Assembly: GCA_002398825.1 (NCBI GenBank)
Contig: DHBS01000023.1
Span: 1-20,741, forward strand
Direction: 5' to 3'
From: Syntrophomonas sp. UBA4922
GTDB lineage: Bacteria > Bacillota > Syntrophomonadia > Syntrophomonadales > Syntrophomonadaceae
Length of the DNA: 20,741 bases
A program made the position numbers and the translations under genes. This document shows, one piece after another, positions 8,401 through 15,591 of the stretch. The stretch's first letter is position 1, and each line of letters opens with the position of its first letter. The notes beneath the pieces are model-generated. The model made no database searches and was not told the origin of the DNA. It worked only from the letters and a program-made list of their open reading frames with translations.

Positions 8401-8573
8401 AGGGCAGCGAATCCCTTCAGCCCCTGGGCATAGTGGTAATTGGCGGACTTCTGGTTTCTACCCTGGTGACCCTGGTATTGGTACCGGTGGTCTATGCCAT
8501 ATTTGACGACTGGTTGTCTGCGTTTAAAGCCAGAAGAGCCTCTAAAAAGGCCGCCAGCTCTCCCCCGGCCTAA
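5448..8573 (+). CDS. RND-family (HAE1/AcrB/SwrC-like) efflux transporter
   Basis: 1041 residues, the usual length for AcrB-type pumps. It opens MKLVDFSIRRPVTMAILVVV with TM1, followed by a porter domain, TM2-6 around residues 335-470, a central region, a second porter domain, and TM8-12 at about 865-1025. The TM4 proton-relay pair is present as Asp399-Asp400 in GLGRIVDDSIVVFENI. In TM11 Thr968 (RPILMTALA) matches AcrB T978, and an Arg sits in the R971 position. In TM10 the AcrB K940 position is Ala931 (GIVVANAIVFVDY), a notable change. The protein would export amphiphilic small molecules using proton energy together with the adaptor and TolC-like proteins. The substrate cannot be deduced. Confidence 0.95.
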   Translation: MKLVDFSIRRPVTMAILVVVVAILGFFTYSRLSVDLYPDMEIPVVAVMSSYSGAGPQEVENQVTKPLESAIANVGSIKQVDSVSSEGSAIIIVQFDWGINVDNAAQEISEKITFVEGILPDTATKPMVVKMDPNMMPVIQIGISGAADLTQLQAVAEDVIEPRLARIPEVASVIITGGSPREVHVDVDPVKLENYGLTLAQVSQVLQMENFNVSGGKVVRGGREMYVRNLQQFESLDDIRQVAINTADGRTVHLGEIAAISDTIQDSSQFTRVNGLPAVGVHCLKQSDANTVKACEAVKVELEKIKQELNMDLDIAVVMDQSQYIQQSIQSTVRMILEGSLLAMVVLFLFLRKARSTLIVFTSIPLSIIATFVVMYFSNYTINLITMGGLALGLGRIVDDSIVVFENIFRHRSLGLSSYEAARKGASQVGNAVIATTLTILAVFLPMAFVEGIASILFKPLAMTVCFAIFCSLIVALTIIPLLSSRLLTNQVMAARPDPRNPVSRLINRLGEWMDGWGDRYEVLLGKVLARRRVVVIGVTIAMVAACAAIPLVGAEFIPGMDSGEISINIQTDKGNQLTETDKIARLAEEKLREFPEVQTIFSSVGSSEGMTMSLASGTDSATLYVKLVPKGERQNDVNTIAERMRTSLQEIAGAKIEVSAADAASMMGSTSAITVQIRGADLEVLKQLSEQVAAIVRQVPGTREVVSTLTEGKPELQIHIDRARAAAFGLTPMQVSNEISSAMQGKVATQYRVDGQEVDVKVGFKPSSEKDMDYLTNLSIMNPAGILVKLSSVATFEIAQGPIAINRVDQVRSALVSGDLFNRDLNSVMQDIKARADEIDLPAGYSIEYVGTDQEMIETFINLAMALILAIILCYSVMAILYESFFDPFVIMFSVPTAFIGVVLSLLLTGIPLSVPGFIGVIMLVGIVVANAIVFVDYLKQMREEGMEREEAILETGRVRLRPILMTALATILAMLPLALGIGEGSESLQPLGIVVIGGLLVSTLVTLVLVPVVYAIFDDWLSAFKARRASKKAASSPPA

Positions 8574-8625
8574 GCCGGGAGCGATGGGGCCGGCGAGGCT
8601 TTCCGGGCAGTCCGTGAGGATGAAT

Positions 8626-9252
8626 ATGGTCTTGAAGTATGAAAGGTTGAGGAAAGGAAATGAAGGGGAAGTGCATAGAAAACTGAGCAAACGGGAGGCC
8701 ATAATCGAGGCGGCCATACAGGTGTTCTCCCGCAAAGGCTATCATAATACCCGCATAGAGGAAATCGCCATACAAGCCGGGGCCGGCAAAGGCACTATTT
8801 ACGAATACTTCAGCAGCAAGTTGGAGCTTTTCCATGAAGTATTATTTACCGGCTGGCGTAATTTTGAGGAGAATATCCCCTTGGAACAAATCGAGAATAT
8901 GTCCGTACAAGAGCAACTGCACCGCACTATCAGCGCACACTTACGCTATTTTCTGGAAAACCGTCAACTGGCCCGGGTAAGTTTCTGGGAGGTAGAGGCG
9001 GTGGATCAGGAATTGCTGGCTTGGACCCTTAAGATAAAAGCTGAAAAAGAACAGCAGATGCAGGCCTTGATGGAAAAGGGCATAGCCCGGGGAGAACTCA
9101 GAGATGACCTGGATCCCAGTGTGATCAGCCGCATGGTCTGCGCCTTGATTCCCTATTTTGCCGGCTGCATAGTCATGAACGATGTTGAATTAGATCCCCA
9201 GGAGCTATCAAAGCAAATCACTGGTGCTATCATCAACGGTATTAGAAAATAA
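8626..9252 (+). CDS. TetR/AcrR-family transcriptional regulator
   Basis: About 208 residues from ATG 8626, which has GTGAGG (8614-8619) six bases upstream; ATG 8620 and GTG 8671 are alternatives. The N-terminal DNA-binding domain (about residues 20-68) reads KREAIIEAAIQVFSRKGY, then RIEEIAIQAGAGKGTIYEYFSSK, the standard TetR helix-turn-helix ending in YxYFxSK. The helical C-terminal ligand domain (about 70-208) is divergent, as is usual. The gene lies 52 bases after the RND stop and is probably the last gene of that operon. It likely binds the two matching palindromes at 1273-1292 and 4274-4293 and is released by a pump substrate. That pairing is inferred from context. Confidence 0.92.
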   Translation: MVLKYERLRKGNEGEVHRKLSKREAIIEAAIQVFSRKGYHNTRIEEIAIQAGAGKGTIYEYFSSKLELFHEVLFTGWRNFEENIPLEQIENMSVQEQLHRTISAHLRYFLENRQLARVSFWEVEAVDQELLAWTLKIKAEKEQQMQALMEKGIARGELRDDLDPSVISRMVCALIPYFAGCIVMNDVELDPQELSKQITGAIINGIRK

Positions 9253-9276
9253 GCGCAGCGAATAAGAACCAGTAAT

Positions 9277-9315
9277 GGGGAGGTTCCTTTATTCTTAGAG
9301 TAAAGGAACCTCCCC
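9277..9315 (+). terminator. Strong terminator hairpin closing the efflux operon
   Basis: GGGGAGGTTCCTTTA (9277-9291) and TAAAGGAACCTCCCC (9301-9315) form a perfect 15-bp stem with a 9-base loop, 24 bases after the TetR stop. The run after the stem is only moderately T-rich (CTTCCTTTT begins at 9321). The stem itself ends in A/T pairs next to the loop. It most likely separates this operon from the next gene. Confidence 0.8.
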
Positions 9316-9327
9316 TATCGCTTCCTT

Positions 9328-9356
9328 TTGACTTGATTCTGGGAATGTATTACTAT
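9328..9356 (+). promoter_or_regulatory. Possible promoter for the split-barrel protein / wecB unit
   Basis: TTGACT (9328-9333) and TACTAT (9351-9356) with a 17-base spacer, 36 bases ahead of the gene and directly after the preceding terminator. TATGAT at 9354-9359 is a closer -10 match but gives a 20-base spacer. Confidence 0.45.
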
Positions 9357-9392
9357 GATGCTAATCAATAGGTAAGCTCAGGAGGTGTGGTA

Positions 9393-9803
9393 GTGGAAAA
9401 TAATCTGGCAGAAAAGGCCCGCAAGCTATTAAATGCCAACTTGATTTCCACAACGTTGAGTACGGTTGATGAAGAGTACAATGTCAACGTAGCGGTTTTG
9501 ACAGTATTAGAAATGATTGGTGATGACCGCATCATTTGTGCGCGTTTTGGCGCTGACCGCACCTATGCTAATTTAAAGCAGACCGGAAAAGGGGTATTCC
9601 TGGTCTTGGTGACTGATGAGGGGCAGCAGACCAAAGACGGCGTCAGGGTTTATGTGGAACTGGAAGACGACACCACCGGCGGCGAGTATTTTGAACGCTT
9701 GCAGCGCAAGCTTGCTCAAACTCTCTACCGCCAGTTCCCGCTCAAAAACTGTCTGGTCTTCAAAATTACCGCCATTGTGCCGGTTTCAACCTTAAAGAAA
9801 TAG
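9393..9803 (+). CDS. Pyridoxamine 5'-phosphate oxidase-like FMN-binding split-barrel protein
   Basis: About 136 residues. AGGAGGT at 9380-9386 sits six bases ahead of GTG 9393 (MENNLAEKAR) but directly abuts GTG 9387, so I chose 9393. After an N-terminal helix (LAEKARKLLNANL) the protein has short beta strands that fit the small split-barrel fold of PNPOx-like proteins. The segment FGADRTYANLKQTGKGVFLVLV resembles the family's Arg/Thr...N(L/I)..n..v.l strand, where FMN phosphate is usually held. The enzyme activity cannot be assigned; many members are FMN or F420 reductases of unknown substrate. It precedes wecB by 43 bases and may be co-transcribed with it, with no clear functional tie. Confidence 0.65.
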   Translation: MENNLAEKARKLLNANLISTTLSTVDEEYNVNVAVLTVLEMIGDDRIICARFGADRTYANLKQTGKGVFLVLVTDEGQQTKDGVRVYVELEDDTTGGEYFERLQRKLAQTLYRQFPLKNCLVFKITAIVPVSTLKK

Positions 9804-9846
9804 AAGTACTATTGATCATTACATTGAGGCTACAGGAGGAATCATA

Positions 9847-10980
9847 GTGTATTTAGGCAAAGTCATGGTCGTCTTTGGAACTCGCCCCGAGGCCATAAAA
9901 ATGGCTCCGGTGGTTAAAGAGCTGCAAAAGGTGCCGGATATACATACCGTTGTGACCGTAACCGCGCAGCATCGGGAGATGTTGGATCAAGTTTTGCGCC
10001 TGTTTGAAATCCAGCCGGATTACGATCTAAATCTGATGGAAACCCGTCAGGATTTATTCAGCATTACCATAGGAGCCTTAAGCGGATTAAAGGAGGTTCT
10101 GGAAAAGGAGAAACCGGACCTGGTAATAGTGCACGGGGATACCACTACTACCCTGGCGGCATCATTAGCGGCCTTCTATATGCGCATCCCGGTGGCACAT
10201 GTAGAAGCCGGTTTGCGTACCCGCAACAAGTACTCTCCTTTTCCTGAAGAGATGAACCGCACCCTGACCGGTCGCCTCACCGAATTACACTTCGCCCCTA
10301 CAGACACCTCCCGCGAAAACCTTCTGGCCGAGGCCACCGCCGAATTCAAGATATGGGTCACCGGTAACACGGTTATTGATGCCTTACTCAGCATTATTAA
10401 GGATGATTATCAGTTTGGCCGGGAATTTGACGGCATCGACATGAGCAAGCGGCTGATTTTAGTCACCACCCACCGCCGCGAAAACTGGGGCGAAAGGATG
10501 CGCGAAATATACCAGGCGTTGCTGGAGCTGGTCGAAGAGTTTCCTGACATCGCGGTAGTCTTCCCGGTGCACAAAAATCCTGTCGTCCGCAGCATAGCAG
10601 AAGAGATGCTGTCCGGCAAGCCCCGCATACACCTCCTGGAGCCTCTCGATTATGAACCCTTTGCCCATCTCATGAACATATCTTACCTGGTTGTCACCGA
10701 TTCAGGCGGCTTGCAGGAAGAAGCTCCGGCCCTGGGCAAACCGGTTTTGGTGTTGCGCGATACTACCGAGCGCCCTGAAGCCGTCACTGCAGGCACTGTC
10801 AAATTGGTAGGCACCAGCCGCCGTAAAATATATGAAGAGACCAAAAAATTGTTATCCGATCCTCGTGAGTACGACAAGATGGCCCGGGCTATCAACCCTT
10901 ACGGTGACGGCAAAGCAGCCCGCAGGATTGTGCGGGAATTGATCAGCTTTCTTTATGTGCGCATTGGAGCGCAGGTCTGA
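9847..10980 (+). CDS. wecB: UDP-N-acetylglucosamine 2-epimerase (non-hydrolysing)
   Basis: 377 residues starting at GTG 9847 with AGGAGGA just upstream. It interconverts UDP-GlcNAc and UDP-ManNAc in the cytoplasm, supplying ManNAc for teichoic acid linkage units or capsule. The family signatures appear in order: FGTRPEAIKMAPV at the N-terminus, TAQHREMLDQVL, VHGDTTTTLAASLAAF, HVEAGLRT, PFPEEMNR, TGNTVIDAL, TTHRRENWG, and DSGGLQEEAPALGKPVLVLRD followed by TERPEA. Length and motifs are intact. The Bacillus orthologue mnaA also lies in the chromosome neighbourhood of degSU. The symbol mnaA would serve equally well. Confidence 0.96.
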   Translation: MYLGKVMVVFGTRPEAIKMAPVVKELQKVPDIHTVVTVTAQHREMLDQVLRLFEIQPDYDLNLMETRQDLFSITIGALSGLKEVLEKEKPDLVIVHGDTTTTLAASLAAFYMRIPVAHVEAGLRTRNKYSPFPEEMNRTLTGRLTELHFAPTDTSRENLLAEATAEFKIWVTGNTVIDALLSIIKDDYQFGREFDGIDMSKRLILVTTHRRENWGERMREIYQALLELVEEFPDIAVVFPVHKNPVVRSIAEEMLSGKPRIHLLEPLDYEPFAHLMNISYLVVTDSGGLQEEAPALGKPVLVLRDTTERPEAVTAGTVKLVGTSRRKIYEETKKLLSDPREYDKMARAINPYGDGKAARRIVRELISFLYVRIGAQV

Positions 10981-11113
10981 AGCAAAGCTTAACCCGCAGT
11001 TGCCGAAGAAGAGTTCTGTATCAATTCATACTAATCCCTTCTAAAGGGTGGTAAACTTCGTTTAGCGGCTTCTGGGAGGAATTCAGCTCACGCATTTATT
11101 GAGGAGGAGAAAG

Positions 11114-12541
11114 ATGACGCCAATACATTTTGGAACCGACGGTTGGAGGGCTATTATCGCTCGGGATTTCACCTATGCAAATTTAAGAATGGTGGCTCAA
11201 GGAATCGCCGCTCATATAAATAGTGGAACCGGACCGCGAAAAAGCGTGGTAATAGGTTATGACAACCGCTTTATGTCGCCCGAGTTCGCCCAGGAGTGCG
11301 CGCGCATCCTGGCCGGAAACGGGATCAAGGTTCATATGTTGATAAACCCCGCCCCCACTCCCCTGGTAGCTTTTGCAGTGCGCCATCTGGAATGTAGTGG
11401 GGGTATAGTGATTACTGCCAGTCACAATCCCGCCCACTATAATGGAGTCAAATTTATTCCGGCTTATGCCGGGCCGGCCCTGCCTGAGGTGACCCAGTGT
11501 ATAGAAACCGAGATCAACAGGGTAGCGGAAGGCGCCAAAATATATGAAATAGATCTCAAGGAAGCGGCTCAGTTGAGTTTGATTGAGGAAATTGAACTGG
11601 ATAACGCCTACCTTACCCATCTTGACAAGCTTCTCCGCCGGGAGCATTTCAAAGCCAAGAGCCTCAAGGTGGTTGTGGACCCGATGTATGGAGCCGGAAT
11701 GGGATTTCTGGAGCAGTATTTGACCCGACTGGGCATCGAAGTAAAATCTATACACAATCATCGTGACGTGATGTTCGGGAATATTGTTCCCGAGCCGGTG
11801 GAACGGAATCTGTTCGATTTGCGCCGTGCGGTAGTCAGTTATAACGCGGATATAGGATTGGCCCTGGACGGGGATGCCGACCGTTTTGGCATCGTTGACC
11901 AGGAGGGCAGATTCATAAACGGCAACCTGGTTATAGCCCTGCTTTTGGATCACTTCCTTAAAACTCGGACGGTGAGGGGGCCGGTAGTGCGTACCGTAGC
12001 CACCACTCATCTATTGGATCGTATCGCCAAACTGAATGGTTTACAAGTCATCGAAACCCCGGTGGGATTCAAATATGTCAGCCAGGCCATGCGTGAGTAC
12101 AACGGCCTCCTGGGTGGTGAAGAAAGCGGCGGTCTGAGCGTCTGGGGCCATGTTCCGGAAAAAGACGGCATACTGGCTTGCCTCCTGGCAGTAGAGATGA
12201 TGGCTTACAGCGGAAAAAGCTGTGCTGAATTGACCGAAGAGCTTTACCGGGACTATGGGCGCCTGGTTAATCGCCGCCAGGATGTGTTATTTACCCAGGG
12301 ACGAGAACCCCTGCTCAAAGAGCGGTTATCAGCTTTTCGTCCTAAGACCATATCAGGGCTGAAAGTCCTATCGATAACCGATCAGGAAGAGATGCGCTGG
12401 TCCCTGGCTGATGACAGCTGGCTGTTGGCACGCTTCTCAAATACCGAACCGGTTTTGCGAATATATACTGAAAGCGCCGATTTGCAGAGCTTAGAGGCCA
12501 TTGAGAAGGCTTTCTGTGAGGCTCTGGAAATAAATAATTAG
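11114..12541 (+). CDS. Phosphoglucomutase/phosphomannomutase family (alpha-D-phosphohexomutase)
   Basis: About 475 residues from ATG 11114, which has GAGGAGGA (11101-11108) directly upstream; an in-frame TTG at 11099 lies inside that ribosome site. It moves phosphate between C1 and C6 of a hexose through a phosphoserine. All four domain signatures are visible: FGTDGWRAI near the N-terminus, the active-site loop ITASHNP with Ser103, the Mg-binding loop DGDADR (252-257), the sugar loop GGEESGGLSVWGH, and the phosphate-binding loop RFSNTEPVLRIY in the C-terminal domain. The FGTDGWR opening places it near the GlmM/ManB-like group. Whether it prefers glucose, mannose or glucosamine phosphate cannot be read from the sequence. 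It follows wecB by 133 bases, which fits a surface-sugar role. Confidence 0.93.
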   Translation: MTPIHFGTDGWRAIIARDFTYANLRMVAQGIAAHINSGTGPRKSVVIGYDNRFMSPEFAQECARILAGNGIKVHMLINPAPTPLVAFAVRHLECSGGIVITASHNPAHYNGVKFIPAYAGPALPEVTQCIETEINRVAEGAKIYEIDLKEAAQLSLIEEIELDNAYLTHLDKLLRREHFKAKSLKVVVDPMYGAGMGFLEQYLTRLGIEVKSIHNHRDVMFGNIVPEPVERNLFDLRRAVVSYNADIGLALDGDADRFGIVDQEGRFINGNLVIALLLDHFLKTRTVRGPVVRTVATTHLLDRIAKLNGLQVIETPVGFKYVSQAMREYNGLLGGEESGGLSVWGHVPEKDGILACLLAVEMMAYSGKSCAELTEELYRDYGRLVNRRQDVLFTQGREPLLKERLSAFRPKTISGLKVLSITDQEEMRWSLADDSWLLARFSNTEPVLRIYTESADLQSLEAIEKAFCEALEINN

Positions 12542-12557
12542 GTCTGGTACAAGATTC

Positions 12558-12581
12558 CTTCATCATATAAAATTTATGAAG
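12558..12581. promoter_or_regulatory. Possible promoter/operator dyad upstream of degS
   Basis: CTTCAT (12558-12563) and ATGAAG (12576-12581) are inverted arms around an A/T-rich centre containing TATAAA (12566-12571), a fair -10 box. No convincing -35 is seen. The 59-base gap between the mutase and degS is otherwise featureless. It may be a regulated degS promoter, but the dyad is short. Confidence 0.3.
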
Positions 12582-12600
12582 AGTAGGAAGAGGAATTTTT

Positions 12601-13812
12601 ATGAATAACGACGAAAGTTCTATAGACAGCGAAAATTTAGGATCGAATGAATTGAATCAACTGGATTTGATTCTTGTTCAAATTATTAACACCATGGAGC
12701 AAAGCCGTGGTGATATTTTTGACATATCCGAAGAGAGCCGCAAGCAATGTATTCGCCTGGAGGTGGAGATGGAAGAACTCACTCTGGAAGCCGGGCGGAT
12801 CATTGATGAGGTGCAAAAAAATGAAAAACTCGAACGGCTGGCTCGTTTGCGATTAATGGAAGTGAGCCGAAATTTTCGCTCCTACTCGGAAATTGATATC
12901 AAGAAGGCTTATGAGAGCGCGCGTGAACTGCAACTGAGGCTGTTGGACCTGCGTCAAAGCGAAATGTACCTGCGCAGGAGGCGTGAGGAGCTTACCCGCC
13001 ACATCAACAAATTTCAGGCTATCAATCAAAAAGCGGAAAGCTTTCTGAGTTCCACCGGTTTTGCCCTCAAGATTCTCAAGGGAAATGTCGAAAGGATAAA
13101 CGAAACCATAGAAGATTCCCACAGGAACAGGCAGCTGGGCATCTGGATCATACAATCACAAGAAGCCGAAAGGCGTAGAATTGCCCGGGATCTGCATGAC
13201 GGCCCGGCGCAGAATTTGGCGGGTATGATGATCCGTTTGGATCTCATTCAACACCTGTGGGGGGATGATATCAACCGCATATATGAAGAGATTGAAAATA
13301 TCAAGCAGATGGGATCAGAGAGCCTGAGCGAGATCAGACGCATTATGTTCGACCTGAAACCTTCTCTGCTCCACGAAGATGATTTCTGTGCCACCTTGAG
13401 CGACTTCTTCAGGGACTATGGCGCCAAATACGATTTGGATATCGACTTTGTGGTTTTCGGCGAGAAGAAGAAATACGATATGTCCCTGGAAATCGCCCTG
13501 TTTCGAATGGTTCAGGAGTCCATAACCAACATCCGCAAACATTCGGGGGCCAATAAAGTACTGGTTAAAATGGAAGATAAAGGCCGCAGCCTGACACTGG
13601 TGATAAAAGACGAAGGCCGCGGGTTCGATGTGGGGAGAACCGCGACCAAATCAGAGAGTTACGGGATAATGGGCATGAAGGAACGGGTCGAATTGCTGGG
13701 CGGCGAAGTGGAGATAATCTCGGCGCCCGGCAAGGGAACACAGGTTATCATAACTGTGCCGCTGGAGGGAGATGTCAAGGATGGACAAAATAAAAGTTGT
13801 AATAGCGGATGA
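12601..13812 (+). CDS. degS: DegS-like cytoplasmic sensor histidine kinase
   Basis: 403 residues with no membrane segment, like Bacillus DegS. The first 180 residues are charged and mostly helical coiled coil, matching the DegS sensory domain. The HisKA_3 dimerisation/phosphoacceptor domain begins around residue 185: EAERRRIARDLHDGPAQNLAG, with phospho-acceptor His199. The HATPase domain follows: an N box in QESITNIRKHSGANKV, a G1 box in DEGRGFD, and a G2 region in GIMGMKERVELLGGEV, then GKGTQVIITVPL. It autophosphorylates and donates to the DegU-like regulator, whose gene overlaps its 3' end. The signal is not evident. In Bacillus the pair controls flagella, competence and secreted enzymes, which suits the genes that follow. 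Confidence 0.93.
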   Translation: MNNDESSIDSENLGSNELNQLDLILVQIINTMEQSRGDIFDISEESRKQCIRLEVEMEELTLEAGRIIDEVQKNEKLERLARLRLMEVSRNFRSYSEIDIKKAYESARELQLRLLDLRQSEMYLRRRREELTRHINKFQAINQKAESFLSSTGFALKILKGNVERINETIEDSHRNRQLGIWIIQSQEAERRRIARDLHDGPAQNLAGMMIRLDLIQHLWGDDINRIYEEIENIKQMGSESLSEIRRIMFDLKPSLLHEDDFCATLSDFFRDYGAKYDLDIDFVVFGEKKKYDMSLEIALFRMVQESITNIRKHSGANKVLVKMEDKGRSLTLVIKDEGRGFDVGRTATKSESYGIMGMKERVELLGGEVEIISAPGKGTQVIITVPLEGDVKDGQNKSCNSG

Positions 13813-14434
13813 CCATGTGCTAGTTAGGGAGGGCCTGCGCAAGCTATTAGAGTTGGACAAAAGCATTGAAGTCATCACCGAGGTGGGCGATGGTCAGGGC
13901 GCTATCAACATAGCCCGCAAAGAGAAACCGGATATCATCTTGATGGATGTTAATATGCCAGGCACCAACGGGGTGGTAGCTACGCAGGTTATTAAAAGGG
14001 AGATCCCTTCGATTCGCATTATCGCCTTGACAATCTACGAGGATGAAGAGGTTGTAGAGATGGTCAGAGCAGGGGTTTCCGCTTATGTCCTCAAAGATGT
14101 GGCTGGCAGCGAGCTAATTGACACCATTCATCGTGTTATCGACGGCGAAATCGTAATTCATCCCCGGGTTGCCAACCGGCTGGTCAAAGAATTGACCCGC
14201 AATGAAAAGAAAGAAGATGATGTCAAGCTCACCAAACGGGAGAAAGATGTCCTGACCTTGCTGGTGAAAGGCAACTCCAACAAAGACATGGCAGACACTC
14301 TCTTTATCAGCGAAAAAACAGTAAAGAACCACCTAACCAGTATTTTCCGCAAACTTAATGTAAAAGATCGAACTCAAGCGGCCGTTTATGCCCTACGAAA
14401 CGACATAGTGGTAGACGAAGAGGGCGAAGCCTAG
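13781..14434 (+). CDS. degU: DegU-like response regulator (NarL/FixJ family)
   Basis: About 217 residues from ATG 13781 (MDKIKVVIADDH). ATG 13772 is the alternative; the GGAGG at 13764-13768 is rather far from the first and too near the second. The receiver domain has acidic pair Asp10-Asp11, phospho-acceptor Asp56 (LMDVNMPG) and conserved Lys105 (YVLKD). The C-terminal LuxR-type helix-turn-helix reads LTKREKDVLTLLVKGNSNKD, then ISEKTVKNHLTSIFRKLNVKDRTQA. It overlaps degS by about 32 bases, so translation is probably coupled. It should be phosphorylated by DegS and bind promoters of motility or competence genes. Targets are not shown by the sequence. Confidence 0.94.
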   Translation: MDKIKVVIADDHVLVREGLRKLLELDKSIEVITEVGDGQGAINIARKEKPDIILMDVNMPGTNGVVATQVIKREIPSIRIIALTIYEDEEVVEMVRAGVSAYVLKDVAGSELIDTIHRVIDGEIVIHPRVANRLVKELTRNEKKEDDVKLTKREKDVLTLLVKGNSNKDMADTLFISEKTVKNHLTSIFRKLNVKDRTQAAVYALRNDIVVDEEGEA

Positions 14435-14504
14435 TAATACCAGGAATGATTCGGCCTCCGGAAAGCATATTATGTACAAAATAGGCTTGAAGGAGGTTAT
14501 TTAC

Positions 14505-14711
14505 ATGGCTTTCTTCTTAAAATTAATGGTGTTTTCTGTATGGGTAGTCATAATGGCGGCTTTGATTATAGGCAGTATCCAGTGTTCCAAACGCTTCAGA
14601 CGGGGCCGCCGCTACGAAAAAATTAAACCGGCCGGAGAGAAGGAAAACGGTCGGTTTTTTTTCCTGCCAGCTTACATGGACATGCCGGGAGAACCCCTCT
14701 TTTATAATTAA
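14505..14711 (+). CDS. Small single-pass membrane protein of unknown function
   Basis: About 68 residues from ATG 14505, supported by a perfect AAGGAGGT at 14490-14497 with 7-base spacing; an upstream in-frame ATG at 14472 has no ribosome site. Residues 2-25 (FFLKLMVFSVWVVIMAALIIG) form one transmembrane helix. A Cys and a very basic stretch (KRFRRGRRYEKIK) follow, so the tail should face the cytoplasm, and the end is short and neutral (PAYMDMPGEPLFYN). I recognise no family. It lies 70 bases after degU. Oddly, a terminator-like hairpin with eight T lies inside its coding sequence at 14625-14662. The strong ribosome site argues that it is translated. Confidence 0.6.
   Translation: MAFFLKLMVFSVWVVIMAALIIGSIQCSKRFRRGRRYEKIKPAGEKENGRFFFLPAYMDMPGEPLFYN
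14625..14662 (+). terminator. Terminator-like hairpin inside the small membrane ORF
   Basis: AAACCGGCCG (14625-14634) pairs with CGGTCGGTTT (14648-14657) through ten positions, one a G-U wobble, around a 13-base purine-rich loop. The right arm runs into T8 (14655-14662). By sequence this is a good intrinsic terminator and would end the degSU transcript, but it overlaps codons of the 68-residue ORF. Confidence 0.6.
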
Positions 14712-14848
14712 GCCGTTCTATTTCCTGGAAGCTTGATTTACCCATACAATTTCCTATTAAGCTGTATTATGATTAATATATGTTTTGTCGTAGGGTAAGA
14801 GGCGCCATACGACCGGATTTCTATTGTTGGCGGAAAGGAGGGGGTTGG

Positions 14849-15571
14849 GTGTTAAATCTGTTGATGGATATTCTCTTTCCTGAAAACGTATGCTGCGTGT
14901 GCAGAGAACCGGGAAGGTTCTCTAGCCGTCGTCCCTGGTGCGAAAACTGCGCCCAAGAGATGCAAAAAGCCCAAACCTGCCTGCCGATCTGTGATTTATG
15001 CGGTAAGTATTTGGATACCGAAGAGGTGCTTTGTCATGACTGCCGGGTCAATTCGCCCGGTTTTCACATAGCCCGGGCAGTAGGCCCATATGATAAAGAC
15101 GGCTACCGCATTGCCATTAAGGTTTTAAAATTCCTGGGCCGCAAATATCTGGCCGGGCAAATGGGCCGGCTGATGGCCGAAGTGGTTAAGAACGAGTCCC
15201 GATTCTGGCCGATAGATGTCATTATTCCGGTTCCCGCTTCCCTGGGCAGCTTAACCCAGCGCGGTTTCAATCAGACCGAGCTGCTGGCCCGGCATATTGC
15301 CCGGCATTTAAAGCTGCCCATGGATAATAACATGCTGCTGCGGGTCAAGGAAACCCCTGCCCAAAGGGAATTGACCAAAGAGGAACGAGAGAAGAACCTG
15401 CTCTGCGCTTTTAAAGTCAGAGATCCGCAGCGCATAAAAGCAAAGAATATTCTGCTGGTTGACGATGTATATACTACAGGGTCGACTGCCCGAGAGTGTA
15501 CCCGCAGCTTATTGCGGGCCGGGGCTGCCCGGGTTTCGGTGATAACCTGGGCAACCGGTAAAGGTTTCTAG
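14849..15571 (+). CDS. comFC: ComF family protein / phosphoribosyltransferase-like competence protein
   Basis: About 240 residues. I chose GTG 14849 because AAAGGAGGGG (14834-14843) is five bases upstream and the protein then starts MLNLLMDILFPENVCCVC, like family members; an ATG at 14780 would add an unlikely Arg-rich leader. There are two zinc-ribbon-like Cys4 sets, C15/C16-C18-C31-C34 and C48-C51-C62-C65. A type I phosphoribosyltransferase domain follows, with PVPASLGSLTQRGFNQ and the PRPP loop ILLVDDVYTTGST (Asp205-Asp206). In Bacillus, ComFC aids DNA uptake during transformation; the catalytic activity is not established. The comFA and comFB partners are absent here. It is 20 bases ahead of the yvyF-like gene. 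Confidence 0.93.
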   Translation: MLNLLMDILFPENVCCVCREPGRFSSRRPWCENCAQEMQKAQTCLPICDLCGKYLDTEEVLCHDCRVNSPGFHIARAVGPYDKDGYRIAIKVLKFLGRKYLAGQMGRLMAEVVKNESRFWPIDVIIPVPASLGSLTQRGFNQTELLARHIARHLKLPMDNNMLLRVKETPAQRELTKEEREKNLLCAFKVRDPQRIKAKNILLVDDVYTTGSTARECTRSLLRAGAARVSVITWATGKGF

Positions 15572-15591
15572 GCAGCAGGAGGGAGATTGCC

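Noticed and set aside
8564..8579. A hairpin (CCCGGC/GCCGGG) at the RND stop codon as a terminator
   Set aside because: Only six base pairs and no T run; more likely incidental, so the TetR gene is treated as part of the same operon.
11036..11064. Small stems CCCTTCTAAAGGG and TAAACTTCGTTTA between wecB and the mutase as a terminator or riboswitch
   Set aside because: Stems of four to five pairs, no T run and no recognisable riboswitch core.
11183..12010. A 275-codon minus-strand open frame inside the phosphohexomutase gene
   Set aside because: Antisense shadow of a well-supported gene; His/Gln-rich translation without family features.
14649..14657. GGTCGGTTT in the small ORF as a third TetR operator
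   Set aside because: It matches only one half-site and its inverted partner lies across a 13-base loop, so it fits the terminator stem and not the 8-4-8 operator geometry.
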